Source: Zeugodacus cucurbitae (taxonomy: Eukaryota; Arthropoda; Insecta; Diptera; Tephritidae). From it: a DNA stretch of 64,000 nt. Both the position numbers and the translations under genes were made by a program. Location of the stretch: contig NC_071670.1 of NCBI RefSeq assembly GCF_028554725.1, forward strand, positions 49,651,501 to 49,715,500, read 5' to 3'. The notes below the pieces were generated by a model. The model made no database searches. It worked only from the letters and a program-made list of their open reading frames with translations, and was not told the DNA's origin. Shown here one piece after another: positions 36,604 to 50,284 of the stretch (positions are counted from its first letter, which is position 1; the number at the start of each line of letters is the position of its first letter).

Positions 36604-37036
36604 CAGTGTCTCAGCTAATTGATCACATTTATGCATCTTAGTTTCTTCAAAAATAGTAAAAAAGTTGCTGCTTGACAATAATCTTAATATTCTCGACTTA
36701 CCGATCTAATACCTTGATGTTAAACCTATTGAGCATCTATGGGATCATTAAAAGTGGATGAGATGTGGAGCACTGTGGAAGATTCGTGGTACAACATAGT
36801 TCCACAGGCATGCCCAGAAAGCTCAAAGCAAAATATATGTCAAATCTGCTCACCTAAACATTCACATTATTATGGTTCAAATATCAATTCTAATCTAATT
36901 GATCAACAGCCATTTTTGTTTTATATTATTAATACCATACTAATTAAATGTATTCATTGAAAAAATATAAAAATGTCTAAATATAAATACGTATCCATAT
37001 TTTATATAAAATCGTGATCAATTAGTTGAGACACTG
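36604..37036 (+). mobile_element. Tc1-like deletion derivative, 433 bp
   Basis: Bounded by TA on both sides (36602-36603, 37037-37038). Ends are inverted repeats of about 25 bp starting CAGTGTCTCA(G/A)CTAATTGAT, with one mismatch. Inside, LDVKPIEHLWDH (about 36710-36750) is the C-terminal catalytic region of a Tc1-like transposase (normally SPDLNPIEHLW); the first residues and the remainder are degraded and most of the gene is missing. The termini look intact. Confidence 0.85.
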
Positions 37037-37038
37037 TA

Positions 37039-38239
37039 TGTTAGGCAAAATAATTCGAAAAAAGTTTGTTGAGATGCGGGAAAATTTTGATTTTCTGCAG
37101 AGGTATGTATCCATATTTTTATTGAATACTTGGTATACATACGTATTGCGTAGTACAATGTCTAATCAGCTCAAGAACATAAAAAATACCATTAGTTGTC
37201 AAAGTTATGACATTTTACGCACGACCCTTTTTTACAAAGAGACTTGACGTGACTAAGATTTCAGTCCATCAGCTCAACCGAGAGCATAAAACCAAACATA
37301 TTTAATTGAAACAAACAATTCTTTGAAATGAGAAAAAAAATGTCTGCAAACGGGCACGATTTTATCTACTTTTTTCAGGTGATAAAATGTATTGAAAAAT
37401 TCATAACATTGACATGGAAATTTTAACAAAAAAATAAAATCGTTCAAGGACACGAAATTAAAATCTGTATTTCTTCAATCCACGTCACCGCAACGACGTT
37501 TTCGAAAAAACATGATATCGAGATAATCGCGTTTAAAGTTGCAAGTACACTTTTGTCTAGTGTATTATAACTTCTACTGCTTAAATCTCTATAAAATTTT
37601 GAGATAAAATTCTTAAGAACGTATACTTTAAGATAAACAATCGATTTTTTGACAGACTTCAACATATATAACGAATGCTTCAGTGTGGTATCTTGCATTT
37701 TTAAATGGCTTCTGGACCAAATACCTAACCTGGAACCGACGTTAGATACTATGGTATCTTAAAAAAATCTTCTTGAGCCCTCTATACTGCCATTTCATAT
37801 TTGGTTTAGCTAGAAAAAGTTTCATGAAAGCTGTTTTGTAAGATCAGAAAACCAACAAACCTACGGCACTTCTCTATCTATCCCAGTGTTGTAGAAATAC
37901 TCCCTGTTTCATACAGTAATTTGGAATATCTGATACGAGGTCGTACAATACGAATTACTGTTTTTTATCCCCTCTCTCTTTCTCTATCGCTCTATCTACA
38001 ATTCTGGCAATACTAATTAAGGCGAGGTCCACTGTCAATAAGGCAGAAACAATAATAATTGCGGTCTAAACTATCAACCACTTGGAAATAGAAATGTATG
38101 ATAGAGGAGCATATGGAGTTCCAACACAAAGTTTCGATATTTAAAAATATTAAAGTATCGATATTAAGTGGTATTTCGGACACTAAATACAAACAGGATC
38201 AGCATTCAGTAAAATCAGTCTATAATCCTAATTACCATA
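37039..38239. other. Intron 1 sequence; possible TTAA-type fragment
   Basis: Around 37480-37560 the sequence (CGTTTTCGAAAAAACATGATATCGAG, then CGCGTTTAAAGTT) resembles the interior of the 56.4-kb TTAA-type element. Otherwise nothing is recognised. Confidence 0.35.
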
Positions 38240-38480
38240 CATATGAGATATGTTCAAAAAATAACGGGAATTTTCGTTTAAAAAAAAACGATTAATGTCT
38301 TAATGCCTTTAAAATAGTCTCCGTCCAATTTCATCTATGATTAAAAAACAATGGCGCTTTGAGTTTCTCTTTATTTTTTTGAAAATGGAAAAATTCACAC
38401 GTTGTCATTTCTGGCATATATGGAGGCTGGGGCATTGTTACAGTACTGGTTTTGGTAAATAATTCACGAGAAAATAATGA
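38240..38480 (-). mobile_element. Mariner transposase C-terminal remnant
   Basis: Minus-strand translation gives QPPYMPEMTTCEFFHFQKNK, matching the PPYSPDLAPCDFFLFPK block of mariner with the third catalytic Asp changed to Glu. GTTCAAAAAATAACGGGAAT at the left resembles a mariner terminus. Confidence 0.65.
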
Positions 38481-41318
38481 AGTGAGAGCTTTTTTTTCCA
38501 ACCCGTGAAGTTTTAAATTCTTGTGTTTCTATTCCAAGTCTTATTTTTCATACCAAGATTTGAGAAATCAAGAAATAAATACAATAATTCTTCATATAAT
38601 GATTACAAAGGTATTTATACTGATTTCCACCTTCGCGATTAGCGACCAACTCAAATATTCAATACTCCAAAGAATTCCATGTCAAACTCAGACCGTCCTT
38701 ATTTGTTTTGAAATTATTATAATTGGACAACCAGCAACAAAAACAAATATACAAAGAAAAAATGCTGAGAGATAAGGATGACAAATCCGTTTAACCAGTA
38801 TAATTCAAATGTTATGGCCAAATGTGTCATACGCCCACGACTAGACGACAACCAGACGAAAATCAATAGATCAAATATTTGAACACACCCACAAAATAAA
38901 GGAAAGATGAATATGTAATGTGGGAAAATAAATATAATGAAAGAATATGAACTATAGTAAATAATTAATCAAGGTGTGCACATATGTTTGACAGAAACTG
39001 GCATGCGTTAGGTGAGAATTATATACATATGACCCACCAAGTATAATGAGAACCACAACACACAACCAGTCCGCAATATTTTTTAACGCCTGTTGCTTCA
39101 TTGTCACCGGCACATAAATACATATGTGTGTCACGAAATGAACGTGAGAATCTTTATTTTCGCAGATGCGCTACTTTGTTGTCCCATAAAGACCGGTGAG
39201 TGTTAGTTCTCAAAGAAAAATAAAAATCCAAAAAAAATATAGGGAAAAATTGGAGGTCACGACAGAAGAGGTGTGTCGAATAGGTGACAAGCGTAAAGAA
39301 AGGCGCAGTACGTGGTCCAGCCGTGATAATATTGGCGAATGTTTCTGATAGTACACAGGAAAAAATGAGTAAATGAGAAACTACTACGTAAATAGTAGAA
39401 GCAATAAAGGTGCGAAACGCCGTTACAAAGGTGGTTGAACAAATGTCTTATAGGTGACAAAATAGACAAATAGCACGTGTGACTAAAAACACGGAATGTG
39501 CGCAGTGGCAATAAGCATAACAGACATGCAGATAAGCTGAAAGGAACACAACAGATTCTAAGGTCGTGTGAACTAACAAAGTAAACTATCTTTACAAAAA
39601 CAAAGCGTCTTGCCGGCTTATCTCACTGCTACTATCTCTCTGTAATCTTTGCACATTTCAAAGTCAGTCAAATTGTTTGTCTTTTACCTGTAGAACTAGA
39701 AATGTTTTCATGTTTACCTTTACCAGCATCCAATTGCCAAGACGCGCTCTCATTGTCGCGCACTCTCTCGCGAGCGCTCGCCTTCTAGCACTTTCTTAGC
39801 GCTATGCGTACAATTGGCAACCCTGCGCTCGCCTTGAAATTGCAACTGTACTTACACACAACTGTGTGTCACTTGAAAATGTTTTTCACTTGCGGCTGCC
39901 ACTTGTTGGACGCGCACACTCGTCGAAACTCGCTCTGTGCACTGGCCGTTCGGTGGCTGTGGCTGCTGTACTTGTTGCGCGTCGGTGGAAAAGCCCAAAT
40001 TCGATGAGTGTAGAACAGAACATGTAGCATTTACTGTTTATTTTAGTGCGCCGGAGTTCTGGAATTTCCACCTCAGACTAAGTCCGAACATATGTGCCAT
40101 GCCGTTTGTGACGCATTGTGGCAAAATAACTGCAGTTAATGGACTACAACTAAACTAAGAAGCCAGCTAGTAACAAGTAAATCTGCATTTTGCGCGCAAT
40201 ATAACAATTGCCGTTATAATGCAAAGCAGCTTTGAAATTAGAAAATGCAGTTAACATCAATTTCACGCCGCATATCCTTTCCATGTTACGGCCAATCGGC
40301 TGTCAACAGGTGTCCCATCGGTCACATGTGTTTGGCTATTTTCGACTTTTAAGCAACTAAATTACACTGACTACGAGTGACAATTGTGTATGGCTGCACA
40401 CGCCTAGTAAATAGCGAACAAGTGAATTTTCGTGATGACAACTGTTGTGTGTATGTCCTTCGAGGACGCTGCATGCCAGCTGTGCATTTAGTAATCGCCA
40501 ATTGTAGATTTCTACTTGGAACATCACAGTTGCTTTGTCGGTTCGATTTACACGTTTAATAGTTATGCACTGTCATGCTGATTTGAGATCAGTGTCACTG
40601 CCATCCCATCCCATCCATCCTGCTGCTGCTGCACTCTAACTGCTTAAAGGACATATACTCCTACCCGCCTACAAACTCAATAATAATCATAATAACAATA
40701 ATATCATTGTTGAAATGTCAATTTAATCGATTTTATTTGCTGTTAAATTGACATATCCTTTATGTGTCACAATATACTGGCAGCGGCTTCAACACGCTCT
40801 CGGCCACTGAGTGGATGTGGTCGCTTTATAGCCCACAGTGTGTATGGCAGTGGTCAGTAGCGACAATGAGAGACAGAAGAGGAGCGTTTTATACACTTGT
40901 TTATTTAAGATATATTTTGCTTTTTTTACATTTCATCATCACAATTTAGGTCTGTCGGCTCAATGCACTCTGGGTGTATTGATCAACTACTGTTTGTTGC
41001 TTGTGTCATTTCATGGTTGATATATCCTGTGAGAAAAGAGTTGTCTAGACACACTCCAAGTCATATGATATGCGTACATTATGGCTTTTGGTGTCAGCTG
41101 TGTTTTTTCTTGCCAAAAAAAAAATTGTAGTATAAACTAAATTCAATATTTTGACAAGTTTTGTGACAGAACAAAAGGAGCGTTGAAGCACTCAATAATG
41201 AAAAAATAGTATGACGAATATGGTGAATGAAAAAGCTTTTAAACTACAAGGAAGGGACATATTTTCGAAATGAGTAAAAAAAGCATAAAAGCTGGTATAG
41301 ATACTGTAAATAGTACCT
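38481..41318. other. Intron 1 sequence, with a GC-richer patch
   Basis: No gene recognised. At about 39735-39980 the sequence is richer in GC with CTCTCGCGAGCGCTCGCC, unlike the surroundings; this could be a regulatory region or an unrecognised promoter. An isolated CAGGTAA (minus, 39684-39690) has no TATA neighbour. A CTG repeat lies near 40620. Confidence 0.4.
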
Positions 41319-41822
41319 CATATATATAAATACTCTCTTTTATAATCTCGCAATTTATTTGGTTAATTTTATCCAATCTTTATAATAAAATTTAAGGTTT
41401 TTCCTTGCTGAATTAAAGTATTTTTAGTAGTTTTCAACATAACCCTTGTCTAAGAGGGATTATGGCTTATAATCCAATTATAATCACTTCCCCAACAAAA
41501 TTACATCCAAATATGCCCCTTCATAATGCGATCCTTGGTACCAAATTTTACTTTCATAGCTGGCTTGGATGTTGCACTTTATATGTGCCCATTTTGTGGG
41601 CGTGGCAGTGGTCCAATTTACCAATACCAACCGCCTCCTGGTGCCAAGGGATATGTGTACCAAGTTTCATTAAGAAATCTCCACAGACGAACGGACGGAC
41701 AGACATCCGGATTTCAAATCTACTCGTCACCCTCCTCACTTTGGTCTATATAATCCTATATCTAACTCGTTTAGTTTTAGGTGTTACAAACAACCATTAT
41801 GTGAACAAAACTATTATACTGA
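41319..41822 (+). mobile_element. DINE-1/HINE-like element, copy D, partial
   Basis: Internally deleted copy in plus orientation: ATAATCTCGCAATTTATT at the left, GGACGGACAGACA (reverse of the GTCY microsatellite) near 41692, then TAACTCGTTTAGTTTTAGG and a degraded right end. Confidence 0.65.
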
Positions 41823-44800
41823 GCGGGCGTGTCCACGAATTTTAGAAAAATATAATAGGAGTAATATCAATCGTTAAAAATTCATTTCCAGATGACGGAA
41901 CTCGACACTTTCAAAGTCACCGATCTCAAACGGCCCCTTGAGTTATAATTATCATAAATTATTAAGCATAAGAAAGCGGGCGGTTCGATTGCGTGTCAAG
42001 TGTATGAAGCGAAATAGAGTAGAGTTTTTAGAGTATTAGGTTAGACCAAAACATTAAAAATTATAGTGTTGTCGTGCTTCTTCCAACTAGCCTTTAATTA
42101 CACAGGCACACAAAAAAGTGTTTGCCATGACCTGACCGTGTGTGATATATGTTTTTGGGGTCGCTTAATCCGAATCCGAGATCCATTTAACCCCATCAGA
42201 TCAGGGTTTTGAGATAATCCCAGAAAACTAATATGGTGGACAGTGTTTGTAAAATTTTATCGAAATGTGATTGAACAGTGATTGAAACTTGCTACTCGGG
42301 GGTTCTCCTGGTCGCTGACTACGACGGCAAAACCATAAGGCAGACATAGTTAGACCCCCAGGTCATGACAATATTTTGTTTGTGTGGCTACGTTATTATT
42401 GTTACAAAATATAAGTAAAATTATTCAATAAAAATTAAGTATGGAGGTATTTAAATATTCGTCAAGAAATCATTTGTCTTAGGATTTGCTGTCGGTAAGT
42501 GTTCCACTAGATTTCTACTCAAGGATACTTTAATTTACACTGTTCCGCACTTTTTTTCTGTTTCATTAAACACAATTTTATCGATTATTTACATATTGCT
42601 TGGGAATTTAATCAGTTAAGTGTGCTACACGAAAAAGTATGTATGAAAGTATATAAGGTCTGTATATGAGCCATATAATATGCACAAACGCGAAAACGAA
42701 ATGGAAATTAGGGAAATAATACGCTGGTGAACTGCTGACACCGCAATACGTGTGTCCCTGATGAGGTTAGAGTAAAAGTGAATATGTGGTGCATGACATT
42801 GCCGTGAACATAAAACGACTTTTATTACTTCCTTTCAACAAACAACATACAAATTTGCTTTAATTCCTCACACAAAATGTGGAAAATGTCATTTACGGTT
42901 GTACAGCTGATCAGCCAAAATAGGGCAAGCCAATGGCGACCGGCCCTAGGGAGCAGTGAACTTGTCACACATGTAGCAGTGAACTTGTCACATGTACAAA
43001 CAGTTAGTACACGAAAATAACGGTAAAGAGGGGTTAGTTGGTACCGTTAAATCGAAAACCGTAATCAATGAAAGTCACACAGAAATTTGGCGCGAAAATT
43101 GTGAACAATTTGTGTTTAGAGATATCGAATGGTAATGCATTCGGTTATATATGTATGTATGTTGCTCCAATTTACATATAGATGTATGTGTATATATGTA
43201 TGTATCACCAAGTGTGTATAATTGCTCATTGCACTATTTCAATGCCACCGAAAAAGAGGCGGCTGCCAGCGTGTAACGTTAACTTAATTGCTTTATCATC
43301 AACTCAATCGGCAACGGAGTTAATCAGCAACATCAGCGCTGGCATCGAATCCAGCTGCAACAACAACAACTACAACAGTATCGACATCATCATCATCATT
43401 AAGTCAGAGCGCACGCGTTCGCTCAATAATCACCATTATTTTAGTTAATAAGCATTTGATGGCATCCGTCGTTAAGGTTGTTGTCAGCGAATCTCTCAAC
43501 CACCCTGCCACCACGCCCACCAATACAATACTGTTATACAAATGGGCGTTTACATACGCTATATGTGTACGAGATTGTATAGTCACTTAGCGAAATTGGA
43601 CAAATGCTCGCCTTAATTAGTGCAAATTTGCGATGAAGGCGACGACGTTTAACGAAGAAAAACCAATTAAGTTTTTGCGTACAGTCTGATTTTTAAGTAT
43701 ATGTTCGTATGTCTGTATTTATTTACAGTGTGAGTGTGTGTGTGTGCGAAGTAATATTTTTCTTTAGCAATTAAGTGTGTATTATGCATGGCAGTGTATG
43801 TGAATACAGACATAATCGGCAAGTTGGCTTGAAAGCTTACGAGGGCGGTTTGATAGGTCAGTCAAATCTTTTATTTTTCAGAAAACTTCTATAAAGGGTT
43901 TTGAGTAGTTTATAGCGGACAAATATATATCAGGGTAAACTTAACAGGTCGTAGAATAGCTTTACATCCAGTCATTATCGATCCGACTCCCACCTCAGTC
44001 GGGTCTACATAATCGGAATGGAGCCGGATTTTTATCACCTTCATTCTTTAAAATTATTTTTCAGCCAGAACAACAACAACTTCGACTCGATCAGAAATGC
44101 GGCTTCCTAACCAATTACGATTAGATTTTGGACAGTTTCGTACATTGATTGCATAATCATAGGGAAAATTGTGAATATAATAAAGGGAATACTTAGGTCA
44201 TTCGAGTGTAATCAAGCATTATGCTGGTTTAGATTGAGTAAATAGTTGTTAGACCTAAGCCCATGAAGATAATTACAACTTTAAAATGTATTTTAATTGA
44301 GTTACAATACCATTTGAAACCAATAAACCAGGCCGTAGACTGAATACATTACGTTCTGCGATTTTGTGTATATATATATCTTTGAACCTACTTCTTCCGA
44401 GTAGTCTGACAGTTTTCCAGTTTTCCTTAAGGAAGACAATTTTCTGAGCAATATTTTGAGTTAGATATCTACACCACTGATTTGAGTAAAATAATTGGTT
44501 GGTAGCGAATTCTTCCGCCACTGAGAAAATTCTTCCCGACGACCATGTCAAACAAATCATAAAACAATATCATCGAATAAAGATGATATATCTTCAATAG
44601 ATTGTATTACTAAATTCTTTACAGTCGATATTATTTTGAAATTCCCGACTTATCGCACTGCCTACTCAGCACTTAAATATAAATGAGCGAATGCGTAAGT
44701 ATATTTGTCATGAATAAATCGCTGCTTTTAAGAATTCCCCGCACTCTTAACAGCACTAAATCGCATTCGTTTAGCTTTATCCGCTCACATGGTTGACTTA

Positions 44801-46718
44801 AATCGTTAATTAAATTGAAAAGCGGCAGCTTTTTGCTTAAGAATGATAGCTGAGCTGTAAATTATGGTGACACTGAAGTCATTAAAGCAGTTTACTGGCT
44901 TATGTAACTGCCAAGAAAGAAATGTATTGGGCGTAGATTTATTACAGAGCCAAGAACTAGTTTCTTAAATGACCTCAAACTGGTTACAAAAGGGCAGTTT
45001 TAGCCGGATTTTGTAGCCTTTATTTAATTTTAAAATTCACTAATGTCAGGTGTGAATTGCTTCAAGAAATATCACTCCGGGAATGGTACATAGACCCGTA
45101 ATCTATGTTTGGATAACAAATTTATGAACTCGGGCACTTCAACTTAACCTCAAAGTCCGCTCAAGAAGTGTTTATTTAACTCCTTTTGAATTACATTTGT
45201 GCCATATTAGTATAAAACTTATTTTCAGTAGTTACTCCAGAATGCTGAAAAGGTCTTTGATCGTCCTTTTATATCCCTATCTACTGATATATGATATCCG
45301 ATTAACAAATGTACATATGTATATCATCAAAAATCGGAAGACTCTGTATGGAGTGATTCTACTCTGAAATATAATATTCCATCTCATCTTCACTGGGTAC
45401 AACTCGATTAAGAATGCGTCGAGATTGCGTACGAAAATGTGGTTGGGCGATTGTAAACCAATTAACAGTATTTAATTTAATGTCATTCATCACTAAGTAA
45501 TGAACAAAGAAATTATCTGCTCATTCTAATAGAAAAATCAAAATAATACCACTTTATGCCGACATTTAAACATATATACGTACGTACATATGTATATATA
45601 ATCGAGTTAGTCATTTAACTGAACGATAATATAATTATAATTAATTTTGTTAAGGAAGCACATACAAGGTCATATATGTATCAAAATGGAAGCTTGTAAG
45701 AAGAACGTGGGAGAGAGATGGATTTTTATAAATGTTTTAATGAAGTTGATAATAACAGTAGACAATTTTAGTTCGAAATGCTGCCCTCTTTTGCAACTTA
45801 CTATCTTCAATCAATGATAAACCTAGTTCATATGCATGGAAGAAGCTAATTAATGGAACTTATGTAGTATGAAGTATATGAGAATTTGTACCGTAGCAGA
45901 AATATACAAGGGTGTATATCTAGGGTCAACAGATATTATAGAAATAAATGTTTCGTAAAAAATTTCAATCTACAATAACAAAACTCTTCTAATCAACGAA
46001 AGAAGTAGCAATGTGCCTTGTGTCTTCCATAATATATCATATTTTGACCAGTAAAATTCTGTACTTGAAACTTCTCCGTAAACTTTCAGTTTATACATGT
46101 AACAGACAGTAAACAAATAATCAAGTTAAAAAATTCTCTAACTATCAATGTGGTTTATGACATTAAAAACATATGAATAATGACACACACTCATTTTGAT
46201 TCTTTTAATTTTGAGATAATTGTGTACAAATAACCCACTGGCTTTCACTTTGCCTCCCTTTTCAACCAACCAACCAACCCACTGGCTAAAATTATGACTT
46301 TTTGCAATGCTAACGAACTAACTAAAGCCAGACACTATAAAACATCGAACGGCGAAGAACTGAAAACAAAAACAACAATAACATTTGATAGTCTGCAGCG
46401 CAGCAGTGAAGACTCTTTGAAGTGAAAACGAAACTTTCTGCAATAAACAAAAAAAATATTTGCAATTCTTACAACAATGTACAAGTACAACAAAGTTTTG
46501 CACGGCCAAGAGCAATTTCCAACTGTCATTTTGTAACTGTGCGCGGCATCGTGAAATCAGCGAAGAAAAAAACTGTTGACGGCTTGAAATAAAATATTTT
46601 ATCTTGTTTTGACTGCAGTTTTTCGGAAAGAATTTAAATTATGTCAATTTATTGTGAATTTTTTGACAGATCAACTTACGCTGACAAAGGTTGATAAAGC
46701 GTACCGTTGAAATGTAAA
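41823..46718. other. Intron 1 sequence, no gene recognised
   Basis: AT-rich. A repeat-like stretch lies at 43925-44085 (AGAATAGCTTTACATCCAG, ATTATCGATCCGACTCC, AGCCAGAACAACAACAACT). A 17-bp unit, AGCAGTGAACTTGTCAC, is duplicated at 42954-42990. CAT, GT and AACC microsatellites lie at 43388, 43733 and 46264. The open frame at 43182-43448 ends in CAA/ATC repeats and is not supported as a gene. Confidence 0.4.
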
Positions 46719-47690
46719 ACAAGTAAGGAAGGGCTAAGTTCGGGTGTAACCGAACATTTTATACTCTCGCAATTTATTTATATTATATAATACATAATTC
46801 GTCATATATATTGTATAAAGTCCATTGAAAGTTGGAAACGCTAATATTAGGTTAGAAGCACCGAGGTCCTTGTGTTCGATATATGGGGCCTTAAAAATCT
46901 ATGGTCCGATTTCGGCGATTTTTAGAATGGGGCTGCCACACTATTAACATAGTATTTGTGCAAAGTTCTGCACCGATATCTTCACTAGTGCTTACTTTAT
47001 ATATTGTAAAGTAAGCGATTCAGATCGTCTTCAAAGTTCTGGTATATAGGAAGTAGGCGTGGTTGTGAAGCGATTTGGCCTATTTTCACAACATGTCATT
47101 GGGATGTAAGGAAACTATTACAAACCAAGTTTCATTGAAATCGGTCTAGTAGTTCCTGAGATATGGTTTTTAACCCATAAGTGGGCGACGCCACGCCCAC
47201 TTTCCATTTTAAATCTGAATGCAGCTTCCATCTGCCATTTCGTATGTGAAATTTAGTGTTTCTGACGTTTTTCGTTAGTGAGTTAACCCACTTTTTAGTA
47301 ATTTTCAACCTAACCTTTGTATGGGAGGTGGGCGTGGTTATTATCCGATTTGAACTATTTTCATGGTGTGTGGTGGGGTACGTAAGAAAATCGACTGCAG
47401 AAAGTTTGGTTTATACAGCTTCATTCGAAAGCAACCTTCCTATGTTGCCAAGAAATAAGTGTGCCAAGTTTCATTAAGATATCTTAATTTTTACTCAAGT
47501 TACAGCTTACACAGACGGACGGACGGACGGACGGACAGATAGACATTCGGATTTGAACTCCACTCTTCACCCTGATCACTTTGGTATATATAACCCTATA
47601 TCTAAGTCGTTTAGTTTTAGGACTTACAAACAACCGTTATGTGAACAAAACTATAATACTCTCTAGCAACTTTGTTGCGAGAGTATAAAA
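46719..47690 (+). mobile_element. DINE-1/HINE-like element, copy E, complete
   Basis: Best-preserved copy. Left end AACAAGTAAGGAAGGGCTAAG, hairpin TTCGGGTGTAACCGAA, then TTTTATACTCTCGCAA. Right end TTGCGAGAGTATAAAA, a perfect 16-bp inverse of the inner left repeat. (GGAC)n near 47513-47536 is the GTCY microsatellite read on this strand. This arrangement (inner inverted repeats, one outer stem-loop, central microsatellite) matches DINE-1/Helentron-associated elements. No coding capacity. Confidence 0.78.
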
Positions 47691-48104
47691 AGGGACGAGA
47701 ATTTATATACAAGGTGGTTCAGATTAATTTGTATGGATTGATAGTATTTGTATTGATTGAAGTAAAAATTCCAAATTTAAACAATTCGTCGCCAGTTACC
47801 AGTTACTTACTCGCCAGTTTTTTGCTCGATATGTTTGAGCGTATATGATACTAACAATACATTTTAGCGAAAATATATGTGGATAATTAATTAATTAATG
47901 TGGTATAACCGTAAGTGATTCTATCTTATATTCATTATACCAATATATTGCATTTATACCAGTTGTTTGTTCGATTCACAACTCTTAAAGAAGCGAAAAC
48001 GGCTCAAAATCAATTATTAATTATTTTCAGCTTCATTCGAAATTCAACTCCCGATATATTCTAATAAATAGATTACTTTTCATTCGCGTTAAGGTCCTGA
48101 TTTT
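47691..48104. other. Intron 1 sequence
   Basis: Nothing recognised. Confidence 0.4.
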
Positions 48105-48880
48105 TCTTCTTCTTGACTGGCGTCGGCACCGCTTCTCCTTTTGACAATTTGGCGCCAATTGGTAATACCAAGTGAAGCCAGGTCCTCCTCCACCTGGCCC
48201 TTCCAACAGAGTGGAGGTCTTCCTCAGCTTCCACCAGCGGGAACTGCATCCAACACTTTCAGAGCTGGAGTTTTTCATCCATTTTACAACATGACCTAGC
48301 CAGCGTAGCCGCTGTTTTTATGCGCTGAACTATGTCAATGTCGTTAAAAAACATATACAGCTCATCGTTCCAATGTTTAAGGTACCGTTAATATTCCGCA
48401 AAACCTCTCTCTCGAAAACTCCTAATGCCATCTGTCATCGGAAGCGACTTGTAGAGTTTGATTTTGGTTCGTCGAGAGAGGACTCTACTTTTCAATTGCC
48501 TACTCAGTCCAAAGTAGCACCTGTTGGCTACTGGATTTTGAGGCTGACAAAGTTGGTGTTGTTGATGCAGGTTCACATGTATACGAAACTATCTACGTCT
48601 TCCAAGTTATGACTGTCAACAGTGACGTGGGAGCCAAGACGCGAGTGTCGCTGACTGTTTGTTTGATGACAGGAAATATTTCGACTTGTCCTCATTCACC
48701 TCTCTTCCTTCCCATTCGCTTCACTTCCTTATCCAGGCGGCATAAATCAGAACTAACGGCGCGGTTGTTGCTTCCGATGATATTGGCATACGCCAGCAGC
48801 TGTACAATCTTATAGAAGATTCAGCTATTCAGCTCTGCAGCTCGTATTCCTGAGGTCTTGACTTGTTCATGAAAAATGTC
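48105..48880 (-). mobile_element. RTE-type retrotransposon fragment
   Basis: Minus-strand fragment longer than the others. It reaches back into the reverse transcriptase, where the catalytic YADD reads AYANIIG (about 48780-48800), so the active site is lost. It continues through NRCYFGLSRQLKSR, LSRRTKIKLYKSL and the LGHVV and PAGGS region to the 3' end with a TTCTTC tail near 48105. Stops and frameshifts interrupt it. Confidence 0.75.
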
Positions 48881-50284
48881 AGATAAATATAGAAATGACA
48901 AAACGAAACTCGGACAAGTCCAGGTCTTCATGACTATAGGAATGCGTTCATCGTGACTCCGCAGTATTAATCGAAAGGGTGTTTCCAGAAGCAATAACAA
49001 AGGAAAATGTGCCTATTGGAACTTCAACGCACTTCCAAATTCATATGAAACTGTCAACGTCTGAGGATGAGTTGTCTATTCGAAAGAAAAACATGACTTT
49101 CATTGTCAAATTGGCAAATGTTTAAAAGTAAATACTATACTCGTTTGAACCACCCTATACACATTGAAACGAACACACATACCAAAAACCAATCAGCATA
49201 AGAGTCGACAACAAGTTTACTTTGTAATTTACGTTTACACGTCATTCCATTTTGTATCAATATCAAGTCGCATAAATATGATAAAGTATGGTTATGAGCG
49301 GATTTTTTTTGCGCATATGTGACAGGCATGCACCTTTAAATGCCTATTTGTAGTCATACTCATTTGTGTCGCACGTCAATGCGTAAATATTTGAGTTCAC
49401 GCCATTTATTTATGCCTTAAAAAAGGACATAAATACTCATATAAATATAGATATGCATCTAAATAAGCAAGTCCTTTAAGTCGTGTCTAGACACGTGCCT
49501 GCAATTTGAAATTTACTTTTCAACTATCGATTTCGCTTATCAACAATTTTTCAGTTTCTCTTATTCACTTGTTTGCTATTTTTTGTTGTTTTATTGGTGT
49601 TGTATTTATTTTCAAGTCAAAGTAGACAATTTAAATTGCTTTTCTTTTCTACTAATCGCCTTGTCTTCGGGCAAATGAGCCATATCTTAATTACTATAGG
49701 AATATATCATTCAGCATTTGAAGATTTTGCTTTGTGCCGTTTTTTCTCATAAGATTATTGTGTTTCGAGCTATTTTTTGTTTGTTTTTGCATTTAAGAAA
49801 ATTTTGCTTTCACTGTTTACTTATTTGCATTTAGGATTTGTGACCGCAATCGGCTCATGATGAATTGTTTGGCGATGGGTCTTCTTAGATATCACTTCAA
49901 ATAGCTACTGTAATGTGATATTTGTTTTGTTTTGTTTAAAGACAAGTGGCGATTTTTCATTGTTATCTGCATTGGTATTAGTGAGAGAATGAATTATTGT
50001 GTCTGTGTTCGTTTTCAAGTTGTTTTTGGTAAATGTAATTGGTTTGGTATATTTCATTTGGAATCAGAGGGATTAAATTGCCTTTCGATTCCTGATAATA
50101 GTAAGAAAATAAAAAAAAATCAGTAAAATTTGAGAGTAAAAATCGAGTTGAAGAACTCTCGGTAGTAGATTATATAGATATCTTTACCGAGGTTATATGC
50201 GTCGTAGCTCTTTAAGATACATTCAACTCACTTTGATACAAATTAAAGTAATTCCAACTTCAGCGAATTTAAGTAATCTAAAAT
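48881..50284. other. Intron 1 sequence
   Basis: AT- and T-rich; nothing recognised. Confidence 0.4.

Noticed and set aside
43182..43448. 88-codon open frame with MPPKKRR
   Set aside because: C-terminal part is CAA and ATC microsatellite; the apparent basic motif alone is not enough.
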